Source of the DNA: Pseudomonas fluorescens Q2-87
Lineage (GTDB): Bacteria; Pseudomonadota; Gammaproteobacteria; Pseudomonadales; Pseudomonadaceae
DNA: 64,000 nt
Direction of reading: 5' to 3'
Assembly (NCBI RefSeq): GCF_000281895.1
Contig: NZ_CM001558.1
Coordinates: forward strand, 4,282,556 to 4,346,555
Positions 26,690 through 40,328 of this stretch are shown here, one piece after another. The first letter of the stretch is position 1. Every line of letters begins with the position of its first letter. The position numbers were made by a program, and so were the translations under genes. The notes beneath the pieces are model-generated. The model did no database searches. It was given only the letters and a program-made list of their open reading frames with translations, and had not been told where the DNA came from.

Positions 26690-26745
26690 CTGTTGATTAG
26701 GGCGAAGTAAACGCCCATCTCCACACCCCAGACGGTGTGGGTTAG
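26690..26745 (-). promoter_or_regulatory. rpsA 5' leader with two hairpins
   Basis: Between cmk and rpsA the minus strand can form a hairpin of 7 bp (26721-26727 with 26734-26740) and one of 5 bp (26700-26704 with 26712-26716) just before the ribosome site. The E. coli rpsA leader also folds into hairpins and is the target of S1 autoregulation, so a like role is plausible here. An AT-rich TATATA stretch near 26749-26756 could be the -10 box. Confidence 0.45.
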
Positions 26746-26801
26746 TTTCATATATAAGAAGCGCCGCAGGACTATGACTGGTCCCCTGCGGAGCTTCCTG
26801 A

Positions 26802-27491
26802 TCACCCGGCGATATCGCGAAGCGCGATCTCGCTCATGATGCGTTGCAACACCTGGTCAATGGACAACTCCGTGGAATCCAGCTGAATCGCATCGGCCGC
26901 CGGCTTAAGCGGGGCTACTGCGCGCTGGGTATCACGCTCGTCGCGTGCACGGATCTCATCTAGCAGACTCGACAGACTAACATCCTCGCCTTTGCCCTTC
27001 AACTGCAAATATCGGCGGCGAGCCCGCTCCTCGGCGCTGGCGGTCAGGAAAATCTTCAGCGGCGCATCGGGAAAGACCACGGTGCCCATGTCCCGACCGT
27101 CGGCCACGAGCCCTGGCGGCTCCTGGAAGGCGCGCTGGCGCTGCAGCAACGCCTCGCGCACCGCCGGCAGCGCAGCGACTTGGGAAGCGCCGGCGCCCAC
27201 GCTTTCGGTACGGATGACATCGCTGACTTCGTCGCCCTCCAGAATGATGCGCTGGAGCTGACCGTCGGTCGCCGCGATGAACTGCACGTCCAGATGTGCG
27301 GCCAGCGCCTTGAGCAATTCTTCGTTGGTCAGGTCGACCCCATGATTGGCGGCGGCGAACGCCAGCAAACGGTACAAGGCACCTGAATCGAGCAGGTTCC
27401 AGCCCAGTTGCCTGGCCAGGATCCCGGCGACAGTGCCCTTGCCCGAGCCGCTTGGGCCATCGATGGTGATGACCGGTGCCTTGATGTTCAC
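26802..27491 (-). CDS. cmk: Cytidylate kinase
   Basis: This 229-residue P-loop kinase phosphorylates CMP and dCMP with ATP. The P-loop [10 protein letters not shown] lies near the N-terminus, followed by LDSGALYR, the insert typical of the long CMP kinases, and [14 protein letters not shown] place the start at GTG 27491 rather than further up because the family begins just before the P-loop, and the GTGA overlap with the tyrA-aroA stop codon (27488-27491) is a classic coupled junction. Confidence 0.96.
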   Translation of the reverse strand: MNIKAPVITIDGPSGSGKGTVAGILARQLGWNLLDSGALYRLLAFAAANHGVDLTNEELLKALAAHLDVQFIAATDGQLQRIILEGDEVSDVIRTESVGAGASQVAALPAVREALLQRQRAFQEPPGLVADGRDMGTVVFPDAPLKIFLTASAEERARRRYLQLKGKGEDVSLSSLLDEIRARDERDTQRAVAPLKPAADAIQLDSTELSIDQVLQRIMSEIALRDIAG

Positions 27492-29731
27492 GACTGTGCC
27501 TCTTGTGCTACTCGAATACCGACCTGCGCGCACAGCGCCAGGAAGTTCGGGAACGACGTGGCGACGTTGGCGCAATCATGGATGCGAATCGGCGCGCTGG
27601 CGCGCAACGACGCAACACTGAAGGCCATGGCGATACGGTGATCACCGTGGCCATGGACTTCGCCGCCGCCAATCTGGCCGCCATCGATGATAATACCGTC
27701 CGGTGTCGGCTGGCATTTGACACCCAGTGCCAGCAGGCCGTCGGCCATCACCTGGATGCGATCGGACTCCTTGACCCGCAGCTCTTCAGCGCCGGTCAAC
27801 ACGGTGCGCCCTTCGGCACAGGCAGCCGCCACGAACAGCACCGGGAATTCATCGATGGCCAGTGGAACCAGGGCCTCTGGAATCTCGATACCCTTGAGTT
27901 TAGCTGCTCGTACACGCAAGTCAGCCACTGGCTCGCCGCCCACTTCACGCTGGTTTTCCAGGGTGATGTCAGCGCCCATCAGGCGCAGGATGTCGATCAC
28001 CCCGGTACGGGTCGGGTTGATGCCGACGTGCTCGAGTACCAGGTCGGAGCCTTCGGCAATCGACGCCGCCACGAGGAAAAACGCCGACGACGAGATGTCG
28101 CCCGGGACTTCGATGTGGGTGGCTGTCAGTTTGCTGCCGGACTCCACCGAGGCCGTGGCGCCATCGACCGTGACCGGGTAGCCAAAGCCACGCAGCATGC
28201 GCTCGGTGTGATCGCGGGTCGGGGCCGGCTCGGTAACGGTGGTCTTGCCTTCGGCATAGAGGCCGGCCAGCAACAGGCAGGACTTCACCTGGGCGCTGGC
28301 CATCGGCATGGTGTAGGTCAGGCCCTTGAGCTTGTTGCCGCCGCGAATGACCATTGGCGGACGACCCTCGGCCGCCGTCTCGATGACCGCACCCATTTCC
28401 CGCAGCGGATTGGCCACGCGGTTCATCGGGCGCTTGGACAGCGAGGCGTCACCGGTCAGCGTGCTATCAAAGTCTTGCGCGGCCAGCAGGCCGGACAACA
28501 GGCGCATCGAAGTGCCGGAGTTGCCCAGGTAGATTGGCCCCGGAGCCGGCTTGAGGCCATGCAGGCCAACACCATGGATGGTCACGCGACCGTGATGCGG
28601 GCCTTCGATGACCACGCCCATGTCGCGAAACGCTTGCAGCGTCGCCAGGGCGTCTTCGCCCTCGAGGAAACCTTCCACCTCGGTCACGCCTTCGGCGAGG
28701 GAGCCGAGCATGATCGAACGATGGGAAATCGATTTATCGCCCGGTACACGAATACGCCCACTCAGGGAGCCACCAGGTTGTGCCAGGAAAATCAGATCGT
28801 TGGAGTTCATAGCGTCCACATAGGCCCGACGGGCCAGGATTTTACTGAAATGCTCGCGGGCCACCCTGGCGCGCGTGAAAACGCCCAGCAATTGGTGCCC
28901 GTCCCCTGCATCGACCGCGTCGCGCAAGGCGTCGAGGTCGCTGCGAAATGTATCGAGTGTGCGCAGGACAGCTTCACGGTTGGCGAGGAAGATGTCGTGC
29001 CACATGACCGGGTCACTACCGGCGATTCTCGTGAAATCGCGGAAACCGCCGGCAGCGTAACGGAAGATCTCGAGATTTTCATTGCGTTTGGCTAATGAAT
29101 CCACCAGGCCGAACGCCAACAGGTGCGGCAAATGGCTAGTGGCAGCCAGCACTTCGTCGTGACGCTCGACTTGCATGTGCTCGACATCGGCGCCCAGCTC
29201 ACGCCACAAACGGTCCACCACCGCCAACGCCGCCGGATCGGTCTGCTCCAGCGGTGTCAGGATCACTTTGTGCCGACGAAACAGCTCGGCATTGGAAGCC
29301 TCCACCCCGCTCTGCTCGGAGCCGGCGATCGGATGGCCAGGCACGAAGCGCACCGGCATGCCGCCGAAGGCCTCGGTGGCCGCGCGCACGACGTTGCCCT
29401 TGGCGCTGCCGACGTCGGTGAGAATGGCTTGCCCCAGATCCATGGTCGCCAGGCGCGCCAGCAGTTTTTCCATGGCCAGGATCGGCACCGCCAGCTGGAT
29501 CACATCCGCGCCCTGACAGGCGATCGCCAGGTCGTCCTCACAGCGATCCACCACACCCAACTCCACCGCCAGCTTGCGCGATTGCGGATCCAGATCGACA
29601 CCAACCACTTCACGGCACAGGCCACTTTCACGCAGGCCCTTGGCAAACGAACCGCCGATCAACCCCAGCCCGACCACCACCAGGCGACCGATCATAGGGG
29701 CAACAGGTTGCAGTGAAGTGACATCAACCAC
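27488..29731 (-). CDS. tyrA-aroA: Prephenate dehydrogenase / EPSP synthase fusion
   Basis: This 747-residue fused protein carries out two steps of aromatic amino-acid synthesis. Residues about 15-300 are the NAD-dependent prephenate (or arogenate) dehydrogenase, with [13 protein letters not shown] and [10 protein letters not shown] holding the catalytic His. Residues 308-747 are 3-phosphoshikimate 1-carboxyvinyltransferase, with [20 protein letters not shown] and DKRPMNR-type anion sites (here SKRPMNRV). The fusion is a hallmark of Pseudomonas and relatives. The GTG start at 29731 overlaps hisC by 8 bases. An ATG at 29695 is possible. Confidence 0.96.
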   Translation of the reverse strand: MVDVTSLQPVAPMIGRLVVVGLGLIGGSFAKGLRESGLCREVVGVDLDPQSRKLAVELGVVDRCEDDLAIACQGADVIQLAVPILAMEKLLARLATMDLGQAILTDVGSAKGNVVRAATEAFGGMPVRFVPGHPIAGSEQSGVEASNAELFRRHKVILTPLEQTDPAALAVVDRLWRELGADVEHMQVERHDEVLAATSHLPHLLAFGLVDSLAKRNENLEIFRYAAGGFRDFTRIAGSDPVMWHDIFLANREAVLRTLDTFRSDLDALRDAVDAGDGHQLLGVFTRARVAREHFSKILARRAYVDAMNSNDLIFLAQPGGSLSGRIRVPGDKSISHRSIMLGSLAEGVTEVEGFLEGEDALATLQAFRDMGVVIEGPHHGRVTIHGVGLHGLKPAPGPIYLGNSGTSMRLLSGLLAAQDFDSTLTGDASLSKRPMNRVANPLREMGAVIETAAEGRPPMVIRGGNKLKGLTYTMPMASAQVKSCLLLAGLYAEGKTTVTEPAPTRDHTERMLRGFGYPVTVDGATASVESGSKLTATHIEVPGDISSSAFFLVAASIAEGSDLVLEHVGINPTRTGVIDILRLMGADITLENQREVGGEPVADLRVRAAKLKGIEIPEALVPLAIDEFPVLFVAAACAEGRTVLTGAEELRVKESDRIQVMADGLLALGVKCQPTPDGIIIDGGQIGGGEVHGHGDHRIAMAFSVASLRASAPIRIHDCANVATSFPNFLALCAQVGIRVAQEAQS

Positions 29732-30836
29732 GAGCCAGGACCTTGCTCAAAGCTTCAAGGAAACGGCTGTTTTCCCCAGGTAAGCCAATGGTGATGCGCA
29801 AGTGGTTCGGCATGCCGTAGTTGGCCACCGGACGCACGATCACGCCTTCACGCAGCAAGCCCTGGAACACCGGCGCAGCAACACGCCCGATGTCGACACA
29901 AATGAAATTGCCCTTGGATGGAATCCAGCTCAACCCCAACTCACGGAACCCGGCTTCCAGTTGCTGCATGCCAGCCCCGTTCAGGCGACGACTTTCAGCC
30001 AGGTAAGCCTCATCCTGCAAGGCGGCGCAGGCGGCGGCGAGGGCAAAGCTGTTGACGTTGAATGGCTGGCGCACGCGATTCAGCACATCGGCCACCACGG
30101 CGGTGGACAGGCCGTAGCCAACCCGCAGCGACGCCAGGCCATAAGCCTTGGAGAACGTGCGCGAAACCAGCAGGTTCGGATAAGCCGCGAGGAAATCCAG
30201 GCCATCGGGCAAGTCACTGCCTTCGGCGTATTCGATATAGGCCTCGTCCAGCACCACCAGCACGTGCTCGGGCACGTCCTGCAGGAAATCGTCCAAGGCC
30301 TGGGCGTCGAACCAAGTGCCGGTCGGGTTGTTCGGGTTGGCGATGAAGACCACCCGGGTGTTGGCGTCGATGGCGGCCAGCATGGCCGGCAGATCGTGCC
30401 CCCATTCCTTGGCCGGAACCACATGGGCGTCTGCGCCGACAGCCTGGGTGGCGATCGGGTAGACCGCAAACGCGTGCTCGCTGAACACGGCGTTGAGGCC
30501 CGGCGCCAGATAGGCACGCGCCACGAGTTCGAGAATATCGTTGGAGCCATTGCCCAGCGTCACCTGGCTCAGCTCGACGCCGCAGCGCTCGGCCAGCAGG
30601 CTTTTGAGCGCAAACCCATTGCCATCGGGGTAACGGGTCAGGTCAGCCAGTTCGTCGCGGATCGCCGCCAGCGCCTTGGGACTGGCGCCTAGCGGATTTT
30701 CGTTACTGGCCAACTTGACGATGCTGGCCGGGTCCAGATCCAGCTCGCGAGCCAGTTCGTCCACAGGTTTGCCCGGAACGTAAGGCGAAAGTTGTTGCAC
30801 GCCTGGCTGAGCCAGGGCGAGGAAGTTGCCACTCAT
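29724..30836 (-). CDS. hisC: Histidinol-phosphate / aromatic aminotransferase
   Basis: This 370-residue fold-type I PLP aminotransferase has LASNENPLG, NPNNPTGTW, LDEAYIEYA and the Schiff-base lysine in RTFSKAYGLA. This is the second hisC of Pseudomonas (hisC2 type), lying between pheA and tyrA. In this place it is thought to act on phenylpyruvate, hydroxyphenylpyruvate or prephenate as well as imidazole acetol phosphate. It overlaps tyrA-aroA and is 13 bases below pheA, so it belongs to the same operon. Confidence 0.94.
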   Translation of the reverse strand: MSGNFLALAQPGVQQLSPYVPGKPVDELARELDLDPASIVKLASNENPLGASPKALAAIRDELADLTRYPDGNGFALKSLLAERCGVELSQVTLGNGSNDILELVARAYLAPGLNAVFSEHAFAVYPIATQAVGADAHVVPAKEWGHDLPAMLAAIDANTRVVFIANPNNPTGTWFDAQALDDFLQDVPEHVLVVLDEAYIEYAEGSDLPDGLDFLAAYPNLLVSRTFSKAYGLASLRVGYGLSTAVVADVLNRVRQPFNVNSFALAAACAALQDEAYLAESRRLNGAGMQQLEAGFRELGLSWIPSKGNFICVDIGRVAAPVFQGLLREGVIVRPVANYGMPNHLRITIGLPGENSRFLEALSKVLARG

Positions 30837-30849
30837 TTGCTATCCGCCC

Positions 30850-31944
30850 TTAAAGAACTGCCTTGGGGTAGGAACCCAGCACCTTGAGTGCCACTGCTTC
30901 CTGACTGATTTTCTCAAGCACACCTTTTACCAGCGGATCGCGGTGGTGGCCGACAAAATCGATGAAGAACACGTAGGTCCATTTACCGCTGCGCGACGGA
31001 CGAGTCTCGATCCGGGTCAGGTCGATACCGTTGTCGTGGAATGGCACCAGCAGTTCATGGAGCGCGCCGGGCTTGTTGCTCATGGAGACGATGATCGAAG
31101 TCTTGTCGTCGCCGGTCGGCGGTACTTCCTGGCTGCCGATCATCAGGAAGCGCGTGGAGTTATCCGGACGATCCTCGATTTTCTCGGCCAGGCGCGTCAG
31201 GCCATAGAGGCCGGCCGCCATATCGCCAGCAATCGCCGCCGAGTTCCACTCACCCTTGACCCGCTTGGCCGCTTCGGCGTTGCTCGATACCGCCACGCGC
31301 TCGACGTTCGGGTAATGGGCGTCCAGCCATTTGCGGCACTGGGCCAGGGACTGGGCGTGGGAATAGATCCGGCTGATGCTGTCAGTCTTGGTGCTCTCGC
31401 CCACCAGCAGGTGATGGTGGATGCGCAGCTCGACTTCGCCGCAGATCACCATGTCGTGTTCGAGGAAGCTGTCCAGCGTGTGATTGACCGCGCCTTCGGT
31501 GGAGTTTTCCACCGGCACCACGCCGAAATTCACCGCACCGGCAGCCACTTCACGGAAGACTTCGTCGATGGCCGCCATCGGCTTGCTGATCACGGCATGG
31601 CCGAAGTGCTTCATGGCGGCGGCCTGGGTGAAGGTACCTTCCGGGCCCAGGTAGGCGACTTTCAGCGGCTGTTCGAGGGCCAGGCAAGAAGACATGATCT
31701 CGCGGAACAACCGCGCCATCTCTTCGTTGCCCAACGGCCCCTTGTTGCGCTCCATGACGCGCTTGAGCACCTGGGCCTCACGCTCGGGGCGATAAAAGAC
31801 CGGCATTTCGCCCTCGGCCAGGGAAGCCATCTTCACCCGGGCGACTTCCTGGGCGCAGCGCGCGCGCTCGCTGATCAGCTCCAGGACTTTCTCGTCCAGG
31901 GCATCGATGCGCAGGCGCAGCGCCTTGAGTTCTTGCTCGGACAT
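30850..31944 (-). CDS. pheA: Chorismate mutase / prephenate dehydratase (P-protein)
   Basis: This 364-residue protein has three parts: an AroQ chorismate mutase (about 1-90, LKALRLRIDALDEKVLEL), a prephenate dehydratase (about 95-270) with GPEGTFTQAAA, VPVENSTEG and STRFLMIG, and a C-terminal ACT domain (about 280-360) with KPGALHELL and ESRPS-type (here ETRPSRSGKW) phenylalanine-binding motifs. It makes phenylpyruvate and is inhibited by phenylalanine through the ACT domain. Its ATG overlaps the serC stop by one base (TGATG). Confidence 0.97.
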   Translation of the reverse strand: MSEQELKALRLRIDALDEKVLELISERARCAQEVARVKMASLAEGEMPVFYRPEREAQVLKRVMERNKGPLGNEEMARLFREIMSSCLALEQPLKVAYLGPEGTFTQAAAMKHFGHAVISKPMAAIDEVFREVAAGAVNFGVVPVENSTEGAVNHTLDSFLEHDMVICGEVELRIHHHLLVGESTKTDSISRIYSHAQSLAQCRKWLDAHYPNVERVAVSSNAEAAKRVKGEWNSAAIAGDMAAGLYGLTRLAEKIEDRPDNSTRFLMIGSQEVPPTGDDKTSIIVSMSNKPGALHELLVPFHDNGIDLTRIETRPSRSGKWTYVFFIDFVGHHRDPLVKGVLEKISQEAVALKVLGSYPKAVL

Positions 31945-33035
31945 CAGCCGTGTTCCTTCTCGAACTCTGCCATGTAGGAAATCAACGCATTGACCGCATT
32001 GATATCGACGGCGTTATAGATGGAGGCGCGCATGCCGCCGACCGAACGGTGGCCCTTGAGGTTCAGCAGGCCGCGCTCGTCGGCACCCGCCAGGAACGGC
32101 TTGTCGAGACGATCATCGGCCAGGCGGAACGGCACGTTCATCCACGAACGATCGGTCTTGTTGATCGGGTTGCTGTACAAGCCACTGGCGTCGATGAAGT
32201 CATACAGCGTGCGCTGCTTCACTTCGTTGAGCTTGCCGATGGCTTCGACACCGCCCTGCTCTTTCAGCCACTCGAACACCAGGCCGGACAGGTACCAGGC
32301 CAGGGTCGGCGGGGTGTTGTACATCGAGCCGTTGTCGGCCGCGACCTTGTAGTTGAGCATGGTCGGGCACAGGGAACGGGCATGCCCCAGCAGGTCTTCA
32401 CGAATGATGTTGACCAGGATGCCGCTCGGGCCGATGTTCTTCTGGGCGCCGGCGTAGATCATGCCGAAACGGGAGATATCCACCGGGCGCGAGAGAATGT
32501 CCGAGGACATGTCGGCCACCAATGGCACGTCACCGGTTTCCGGGATCCAGTTGAATTCCAGGCCACCGATGGTTTCGTTCGGTGCGTAATGAACGTAGGC
32601 CGCGTCCTTGGACAGGTTCCACTCGTTCTGGCCGGGAATGGCGAAATAGTCGTAAGGCTTGGCAGTGGAGGCAACATTGACGTGGCCGTAGCGCGACGCC
32701 TCTTCGATGGCTTTCTGCGACCAGATGCCGGTATCGATGTAGTCGGCCTTGCCGTTTTCCGGCAACAGGTTCAGCGGAATCTGGGCGAATTGCTGGCTCG
32801 CGCCGCCTTGCAGGAACAGCACCTTGTAGTTGGACGGGATGTTCAGCAGATCACGCAGGTCCTGCTCGGCCTTGGTGGCGATGGACACGAACTCATCGCT
32901 GCGATGGCTCATTTCCATGACGGACAGGCCCTTGCCGTGCCAGTCGAGGAGTTCGCCCTGGGCGCGCTTCAGGACCGCTTCAGGAAGCGCCGCCGGGCCG
33001 GCACAGAAGTTATAGGCTCTCTTGCTCACATCCAA
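31944..33035 (-). CDS. serC: Phosphoserine aminotransferase
   Basis: This 363-residue class V PLP aminotransferase converts 3-phosphohydroxypyruvate to phosphoserine and also serves pyridoxine synthesis. It begins RAYNFCAGPAALP and has the lysine in YAGAQKNIGPSG and HRSVGGMRASIYNA near the end. The ATG at 33035 gives two extra residues over a GTG at 33029; either could be used. It is the first gene after the gyrA block in the serC-pheA-hisC-tyrA/aroA-cmk operon. Confidence 0.97.
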   Translation of the reverse strand: MDVSKRAYNFCAGPAALPEAVLKRAQGELLDWHGKGLSVMEMSHRSDEFVSIATKAEQDLRDLLNIPSNYKVLFLQGGASQQFAQIPLNLLPENGKADYIDTGIWSQKAIEEASRYGHVNVASTAKPYDYFAIPGQNEWNLSKDAAYVHYAPNETIGGLEFNWIPETGDVPLVADMSSDILSRPVDISRFGMIYAGAQKNIGPSGILVNIIREDLLGHARSLCPTMLNYKVAADNGSMYNTPPTLAWYLSGLVFEWLKEQGGVEAIGKLNEVKQRTLYDFIDASGLYSNPINKTDRSWMNVPFRLADDRLDKPFLAGADERGLLNLKGHRSVGGMRASIYNAVDINAVNALISYMAEFEKEHG

Positions 33036-33085
33036 TCTCGCTCTGATCTGGTGGTCACTAAATCTTTTGGTCTACATCTTCACCC

Positions 33086-33176
33086 CTGTGGGAGCGGGCT
33101 TGGTCGCGAATACGGTGTACCAGTCAACATTCAATAGGCTGACACACCGCATTCGCGAGCAAGCCCGCTCCCACAA
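33086..33176. repeat. REPIN (inverted REP pair)
   Basis: Two REP sequences of the GTGGGAGCGGGCTTG type face each other (33086-33112 and 33150-33176) between serC and gyrA. The left copy has G for C in the inner part (TTGGTCGCG), so the pair is slightly mismatched. Confidence 0.85.
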
Positions 33177-33210
33177 GGGAAAGATGCGCAGTGTCGCAAA
33201 TTTTCAAAAG

Positions 33211-33248
33211 GGACAAACAACAAGGGGGCGAATCTTCATCCGCCCCCT
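33211..33248 (-). terminator. Rho-independent terminator after gyrA
   Basis: The stem 33223-33230 with 33241-33248 (8 bp, GC-rich, 10-base loop) is followed on the minus strand by a T-rich tract. It starts 10 bases past the gyrA stop. Confidence 0.75.
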
Positions 33249-33258
33249 GCGTGTCCGC

Positions 33259-35922
<2,664 letters not shown>

Positions 35923-36367
35923 GAGAAGCCTGATTCCTTTTTCTGGTGAAACCTCGCCACATCCAGATGGGATGAACGAAGCTCGCCGCTGCAGAACAAG
36001 TGCCATGCAGCGACTTACGACAAATCAACGAGTTATGCCATGGATCTGCGCAGTAAAGGCCACCTCGCGAGGCAGCCTTGGAAACCGCCGGATGTTATCA
36101 CAAGAGCCGCCACGCACCTATCCCCCAGATGCGCATGGAGCATAGTTAGTTGACCGATGACAGGCTGATATGGGATCAGAGGGGCTTAGAGGCGTTGCGG
36201 ATGAAGAAAAGAGGTCAAATGTGAGGTGTTTAGTGCCTTCTATGACCTCTTCGCGAGCAAGCCCGCTCCCACATGGGATTTGTGTCGTACATTAATAACG
36301 GCAACGACTCGATCTAACTGTGGGAGCGGGCTTGCTCGCGAAGGCAATGTATCAGGCCACAAAATGG
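35923..36367. promoter_or_regulatory. gyrA upstream region with REPIN
   Basis: This 445-base gap between mtnA and gyrA must hold the gyrA promoter. A GATAAC box (minus strand, near 36091-36096) might be a -10, but the -35 is unclear. The left part of the gap holds no gene. A REPIN fills 36248-36345. Confidence 0.4.
36248..36345. repeat. REPIN (inverted REP pair)
   Basis: Two well-matched REP sequences (36248-36273 and 36319-36343) in inverted order sit between mtnA and gyrA, downstream of mtnA. The arms share the whole TTCGCGAGCAAGCCCGCTCC core. Confidence 0.9.
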
Positions 36368-37444
36368 TTAATGCAACCGCTTGCGGCACATCAATTGCGC
36401 GATCTTGGCGGTGTCGGGCCGCTCGATGATGCCCTTTTCCGTCACGATGACGTCGATCAGGTCCGCTGGGGTGACATCAAACCCGGGATCGAATACATCC
36501 ACAGCCGCATCGAGTCGCTTGCCGCCGACATCCAGCAACGCCTCACCGCCCTGCTCTTCTATCGGAAAGTCGTCACCGTTGGCCAGGCTCAGGTCGATGG
36601 CTGAGCTCGGCGCCACCACCATGAAGCGAACGCCATGGTGCATGGCGCAGACCGCCAACTGATAGGTGCCGATCTTGTTCGCCACATCACCGTTGGCGGC
36701 GATGCGTTCGGCACCAACAACCACCCAGGTCACGCCCTTGGTCTTCATGATGTGCGCCGCTGCGGAATCGGCGTTGAGGGTCACCGGAATACCTTCCTTG
36801 GCCAGCTCCCACGCGGTCAGCCGCGAGCCTTGCAGCCATGGACGGGTTTCGTCGGCATAGACTCGCTCGACCATGCCTTCGATATAGGCACCACGAATGA
36901 CGCCCAGGGCCGTACCGAAGCCACCGGTGGCCAGGGCGCCGGTATTGCAATGAGTGAGGATCGCCTGGGCATTGCCTTGATGCTTGCGGATCAGATCGAC
37001 GCCCAACTGCGCCATGGTCAGGTTGGCTTCGCGGTCACTTTCATGGATCGCCAAGGCTTCGGCCTCAAGAACTGCCAGCGGCTCGGCATGGCCTTTCAGG
37101 CGCCCCAGCCGGTCGCGCATGCGTTCCAGCGCCCAGGCCAGGTCCACCACCGCCGGCCCGGCGTCGCCCAGCAAGGCAAAATCGGCCTCCAATGCCCCAT
37201 GCCAGTCACCGCCTTCGGCCTCCCGGTCGCGGGCGGCCAGCACGATGCCGTACGCCGCACTGATACCGATGGCCGGCGCGCCACGCACCGCACCCGAGCG
37301 AATGGCCTCGGCCACGGCGGCCACGTGGGTGCAAGCGATCCAGTTCTCTTCGAACGGCAAATCACGCTGATCCAGCAAGTACAGGGCGCCATCACGCCAA
37401 TCGATGGCCTTCACCTTCTCCGCAGCCAACAGTCGATCGCGCAT
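36368..37444 (-). CDS. mtnA: Methylthioribose-1-phosphate isomerase
   Basis: This 358-residue protein of the eIF2B-like fold turns methylthioribose 1-phosphate into the ribulose form in methionine salvage. It has [11 protein letters not shown] near 50-60, the catalytic Cys in THCNTG and the catalytic Asp in [12 protein letters not shown]. It is divergent from mtaD, which makes methylthioinosine from methylthioadenosine, so the two flanking genes act in one salvage route. The shared promoter region is only about 106 bases. Confidence 0.96.
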   Translation of the reverse strand: MRDRLLAAEKVKAIDWRDGALYLLDQRDLPFEENWIACTHVAAVAEAIRSGAVRGAPAIGISAAYGIVLAARDREAEGGDWHGALEADFALLGDAGPAVVDLAWALERMRDRLGRLKGHAEPLAVLEAEALAIHESDREANLTMAQLGVDLIRKHQGNAQAILTHCNTGALATGGFGTALGVIRGAYIEGMVERVYADETRPWLQGSRLTAWELAKEGIPVTLNADSAAAHIMKTKGVTWVVVGAERIAANGDVANKIGTYQLAVCAMHHGVRFMVVAPSSAIDLSLANGDDFPIEEQGGEALLDVGGKRLDAAVDVFDPGFDVTPADLIDVIVTEKGIIERPDTAKIAQLMCRKRLH

Positions 37445-37550
37445 CCTTCACCCCGTACTCATGAACAAAAGCCGCCGATTATAGCGATCCCTCTGCGAAG
37501 ACGCTCGGGTATACTTCGCCCTCCTTTATACCCCATGGAACCGTTCCACG

Positions 37551-38882
37551 ATGCCCAAGCCTGCCGTTGCGCTCGACTTATTATTGCTGCCGACCTGGTT
37601 GGTGCCTGTCGAACCCGCCGGTGTCGTGCTCAAGGATCATGGCCTGGGCATCCGCGAAGGTTGCATCGTGTTCATCGGGCCACGGGCAGAAGCCCTGAAG
37701 TGTGACGCCGCCCAGGTTCGTGAGTTGCCCGGCATGCTGCTCAGCCCCGGCCTGGTGAACGCCCACGGCCATGCGGCAATGACCTTGTTTCGTGGTTTGG
37801 CCGATGACCTGCCCCTGATGACTTGGCTGGAACAGCACATTTGGCCGGCCGAGGCCAAATGGGTCGATGAAGATTTTGTGCGCGATGGAACCGAGCTGGC
37901 GATTGCCGAACAGATCAAGGGCGGTATCACCTGCTTCTCGGATATGTATTTCTATCCCAAGATCGCCAGCGAATGCGTCCATGACAGCGGCATCCGCGCG
38001 CAAATCGCGATTCCCATCCTCGATTTCCCGATTCCTGGCGCCGCCAGCGCCGACGAAGCCATTCGTCAGGGCATCGAGTTGTTTGGCGACCTCAAGCATC
38101 ATCCACGGATCAAAGTCGCATTCGGCCCGCATGCGCCCTACACCGTGGGCGACGAGAACCTGGAGAAAATTCGCGTGATCGCCGAGGAACTGGACGCGGC
38201 CATCCACATGCACGTTCACGAAACCGCCTTCGAAGTGCAGCAGGCTGTGGATAACAGCGGGGAACGCCCGCTGGCGCGCCTGGGGCGACTTGGCCTGTTG
38301 GGGCCGCGCTTTCAGGCTGTGCACATGACCCAGATCAGCGATGAAGACCAGGCCTTGCTGGTAGAAAGCAATTGCAGCGTGATCCATTGCCCGGAATCGA
38401 ACCTGAAGCTGGCCAGTGGTTTCTGTCCGGTCGAGCGCCTGTGGCAAGCGGGGGTCAACGTAGCGCTCGGCACCGACGGCGCCGCGAGCAACAACGACCT
38501 GGACCTGTTGGGCGAAACCCGCACCGCCGCCCTGTTGGCCAAGGCCGTTGCCGGTTCGGCCACGGCGCTGGATGCCCATCGCGCACTGCGCATGGCCACG
38601 CTCAACGGCGCCCGGGCGCTGGGCATCGACGCGACGGTCGGTTCGCTGGAAGTCGGCAAGGCCGCCGACCTGGTGGCCTTCGACCTGTCGGGCCTGGCCC
38701 AGCAGCCAATCTATGACCCGGTGTCGCAATTGATCTACGCCACGGGCCGCGACTGTGTCAAACACCTGTGGGTGGCCGGCAAGCCATTGCTGGAGGACGG
38801 CCGGCTCACCCGCCAGGACGAATCGCAATTGATCGCCACCGCCCAAGCCTGGGGTCGTCGCATCAGCGGCCACAACGAATAA
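37551..38882 (+). CDS. mtaD: Methylthioadenosine/SAH deaminase, TRZ/ATZ family
   Basis: This 443-residue amidohydrolase-fold deaminase acts on 5'-methylthioadenosine (Pseudomonas route) or S-adenosylhomocysteine. The metal ligands are visible as NAHGHAAM (about residues 70-77), HVHETAFE and [10 protein letters not shown]. It is divergent from mtnA. A TATACT hexamer lies at 37510-37515, about 35 bases upstream of the ATG, and may be the -10 box. Confidence 0.9.
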   Translation: MPKPAVALDLLLLPTWLVPVEPAGVVLKDHGLGIREGCIVFIGPRAEALKCDAAQVRELPGMLLSPGLVNAHGHAAMTLFRGLADDLPLMTWLEQHIWPAEAKWVDEDFVRDGTELAIAEQIKGGITCFSDMYFYPKIASECVHDSGIRAQIAIPILDFPIPGAASADEAIRQGIELFGDLKHHPRIKVAFGPHAPYTVGDENLEKIRVIAEELDAAIHMHVHETAFEVQQAVDNSGERPLARLGRLGLLGPRFQAVHMTQISDEDQALLVESNCSVIHCPESNLKLASGFCPVERLWQAGVNVALGTDGAASNNDLDLLGETRTAALLAKAVAGSATALDAHRALRMATLNGARALGIDATVGSLEVGKAADLVAFDLSGLAQQPIYDPVSQLIYATGRDCVKHLWVAGKPLLEDGRLTRQDESQLIATAQAWGRRISGHNE

Positions 38883-38944
38883 CCACGCCCCTTGAGCTGC
38901 GGCTCGGGGCACCTGAATTTTTCAAGCTTTTCGAGGATCTGCAC

Positions 38945-39643
38945 ATGAGCAACGTCGACCACGCCGAAATCGCCAAATTCGAAGCCCTGGCCCATCGCTG
39001 GTGGGACCGTGAAAGCGAATTCAAACCGCTGCACGACATCAACCCGCTGCGGGTCAACTGGATTGACGAACGGGTCAACCTCGCGGGCAAGAAGGTCCTC
39101 GACGTAGGCTGTGGCGGTGGCATCCTCAGCGAAGCCATGGCCCAGCGCGGCGCAACGGTGATGGGCATCGACATGGGTGAAGCGCCGTTGGCGGTCGCGC
39201 AACTGCATCAGCTGGAATCCGGTGTCAGCGTGGAATACCGCCAGATCACCGCCGAAGCCCTGGCCGAAGAAATGCCCGCCCAATTCGACGTTGTCACCTG
39301 CCTGGAAATGCTCGAACACGTGCCGGACCCATCCTCGGTCATCCGCGCGTGCTTTCGCATGGTCAAGCCCGGCGGCCAGGTGTTTTTCTCCACCATCAAC
39401 CGCAACCCGAAGGCGTACCTGTTCGCGATCATCGGCGCTGAATACATCATGAAGCTGTTGCCGCGCGGCACCCACGACTTCAAGAAATTCATCCGGCCTT
39501 CCGAGCTGGGCGCCTGGAGCCGCATGGCCGGGCTGACCGTCAAGGACATCATCGGCCTGACCTACAATCCGCTGACCAAGCACTACAAACTGGCGGCCGA
39601 CGTTGACGTCAACTACATGATCCAGACCTTGCGCGAGGAGTAA
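38945..39643 (+). CDS. ubiG: Ubiquinone biosynthesis O-methyltransferase
   Basis: This 232-residue class I methyltransferase carries out both O-methylations in ubiquinone synthesis. It has the family start [10 protein letters not shown], motif [14 protein letters not shown] and CLEMLEHV. The ATG at 38945 is preceded by GAGG at 38933-38936. Open codons run far upstream inside mtaD and are not part of the gene. It starts 62 bases after mtaD and is followed closely by mupP. Confidence 0.97.
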   Translation: MSNVDHAEIAKFEALAHRWWDRESEFKPLHDINPLRVNWIDERVNLAGKKVLDVGCGGGILSEAMAQRGATVMGIDMGEAPLAVAQLHQLESGVSVEYRQITAEALAEEMPAQFDVVTCLEMLEHVPDPSSVIRACFRMVKPGGQVFFSTINRNPKAYLFAIIGAEYIMKLLPRGTHDFKKFIRPSELGAWSRMAGLTVKDIIGLTYNPLTKHYKLAADVDVNYMIQTLREE

Positions 39644-39647
39644 GTCG

Positions 39648-40319
39648 ATGCGTCTCAAAGCGGTTCTCTTCGACATGGACGGCACGCTGCTCGACACCGC
39701 GCCGGACTTTATCGCCATCTGCCAGGCCATGCGCGCCGACCGTGGCTTGCCACCGATGAATACCCAGCACATTCGCGACGAGATTTCCGGCGGCGCCCGG
39801 GCAATGGTTGCAGTGACTTTTTCCATGGACCCGGAATCACCGGGTTTCGAGCAATTGCGCCAGGAATTTCTCGATCGCTATCTCAAGGGGTGCGCGGTCC
39901 ATAGCCATCTGTTCGACGGCATGGCCGAGGTGCTGGCTGATATTGAAGCGGCCAACCTGATCTGGGGCGTGGTCACCAATAAACCGGTGCGTTTCGCCGA
40001 GCCGATCATGCAGCAGCTGGGCCTGGCCGAGCGCTCGAAGGTGCTGATCTGCCCCGACCATGTGAAAAACAGCAAGCCTGACCCGGAACCGCTGACCCTG
40101 GCGTGCAAGATGCTCGACCTGGACCCGGCCAGCGTGCTGTTCGTGGGCGACGACTTGCGCGACATCGAGTCTGGCCGCAGCGCCGGCACCCGGACCTGCG
40201 CGGTGACCTACGGCTATATCCACCCGGACGACAACCCCCGGCACTGGGGCGCGGACGTGGTGATCGATCACCCGTCGGCACTGCGCGAAGTGCTGGATAA
40301 CGCGTTGTGCAGTTGCTGA
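39648..40319 (+). CDS. mupP: N-acetylmuramic acid 6-phosphate phosphatase (HAD family)
   Basis: This 223-residue HAD hydrolase has the nucleophile motif FDMDGTLLD (8-16), TNKP as motif II, Lys in [10 protein letters not shown] and FVGDDLRDI as motif IV. In P. putida and P. aeruginosa the gene between ubiG and yciK is mupP, which works in the peptidoglycan recycling route that bypasses de novo UDP-MurNAc synthesis and affects fosfomycin tolerance. Older annotations call it phosphoglycolate phosphatase (gph). The position supports mupP. It starts 4 bases after ubiG. Confidence 0.88.
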   Translation: MRLKAVLFDMDGTLLDTAPDFIAICQAMRADRGLPPMNTQHIRDEISGGARAMVAVTFSMDPESPGFEQLRQEFLDRYLKGCAVHSHLFDGMAEVLADIEAANLIWGVVTNKPVRFAEPIMQQLGLAERSKVLICPDHVKNSKPDPEPLTLACKMLDLDPASVLFVGDDLRDIESGRSAGTRTCAVTYGYIHPDDNPRHWGADVVIDHPSALREVLDNALCSC

Positions 40320-40328
40320 GCTGAGCCG

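Noticed and set aside
24891..26696. 601-codon open frame on the plus strand
   Set aside because: It lies wholly opposite rpsA, whose protein is certain. The long opposite frame comes from codon bias in a highly expressed gene.
27503..29095. 530-codon open frame on the plus strand
   Set aside because: It is the mirror of tyrA-aroA; its composition (His- and Gln-rich) is typical of antisense frames.
31950..33137. 395-codon open frame on the plus strand
   Set aside because: It is the mirror of serC, with no family features.
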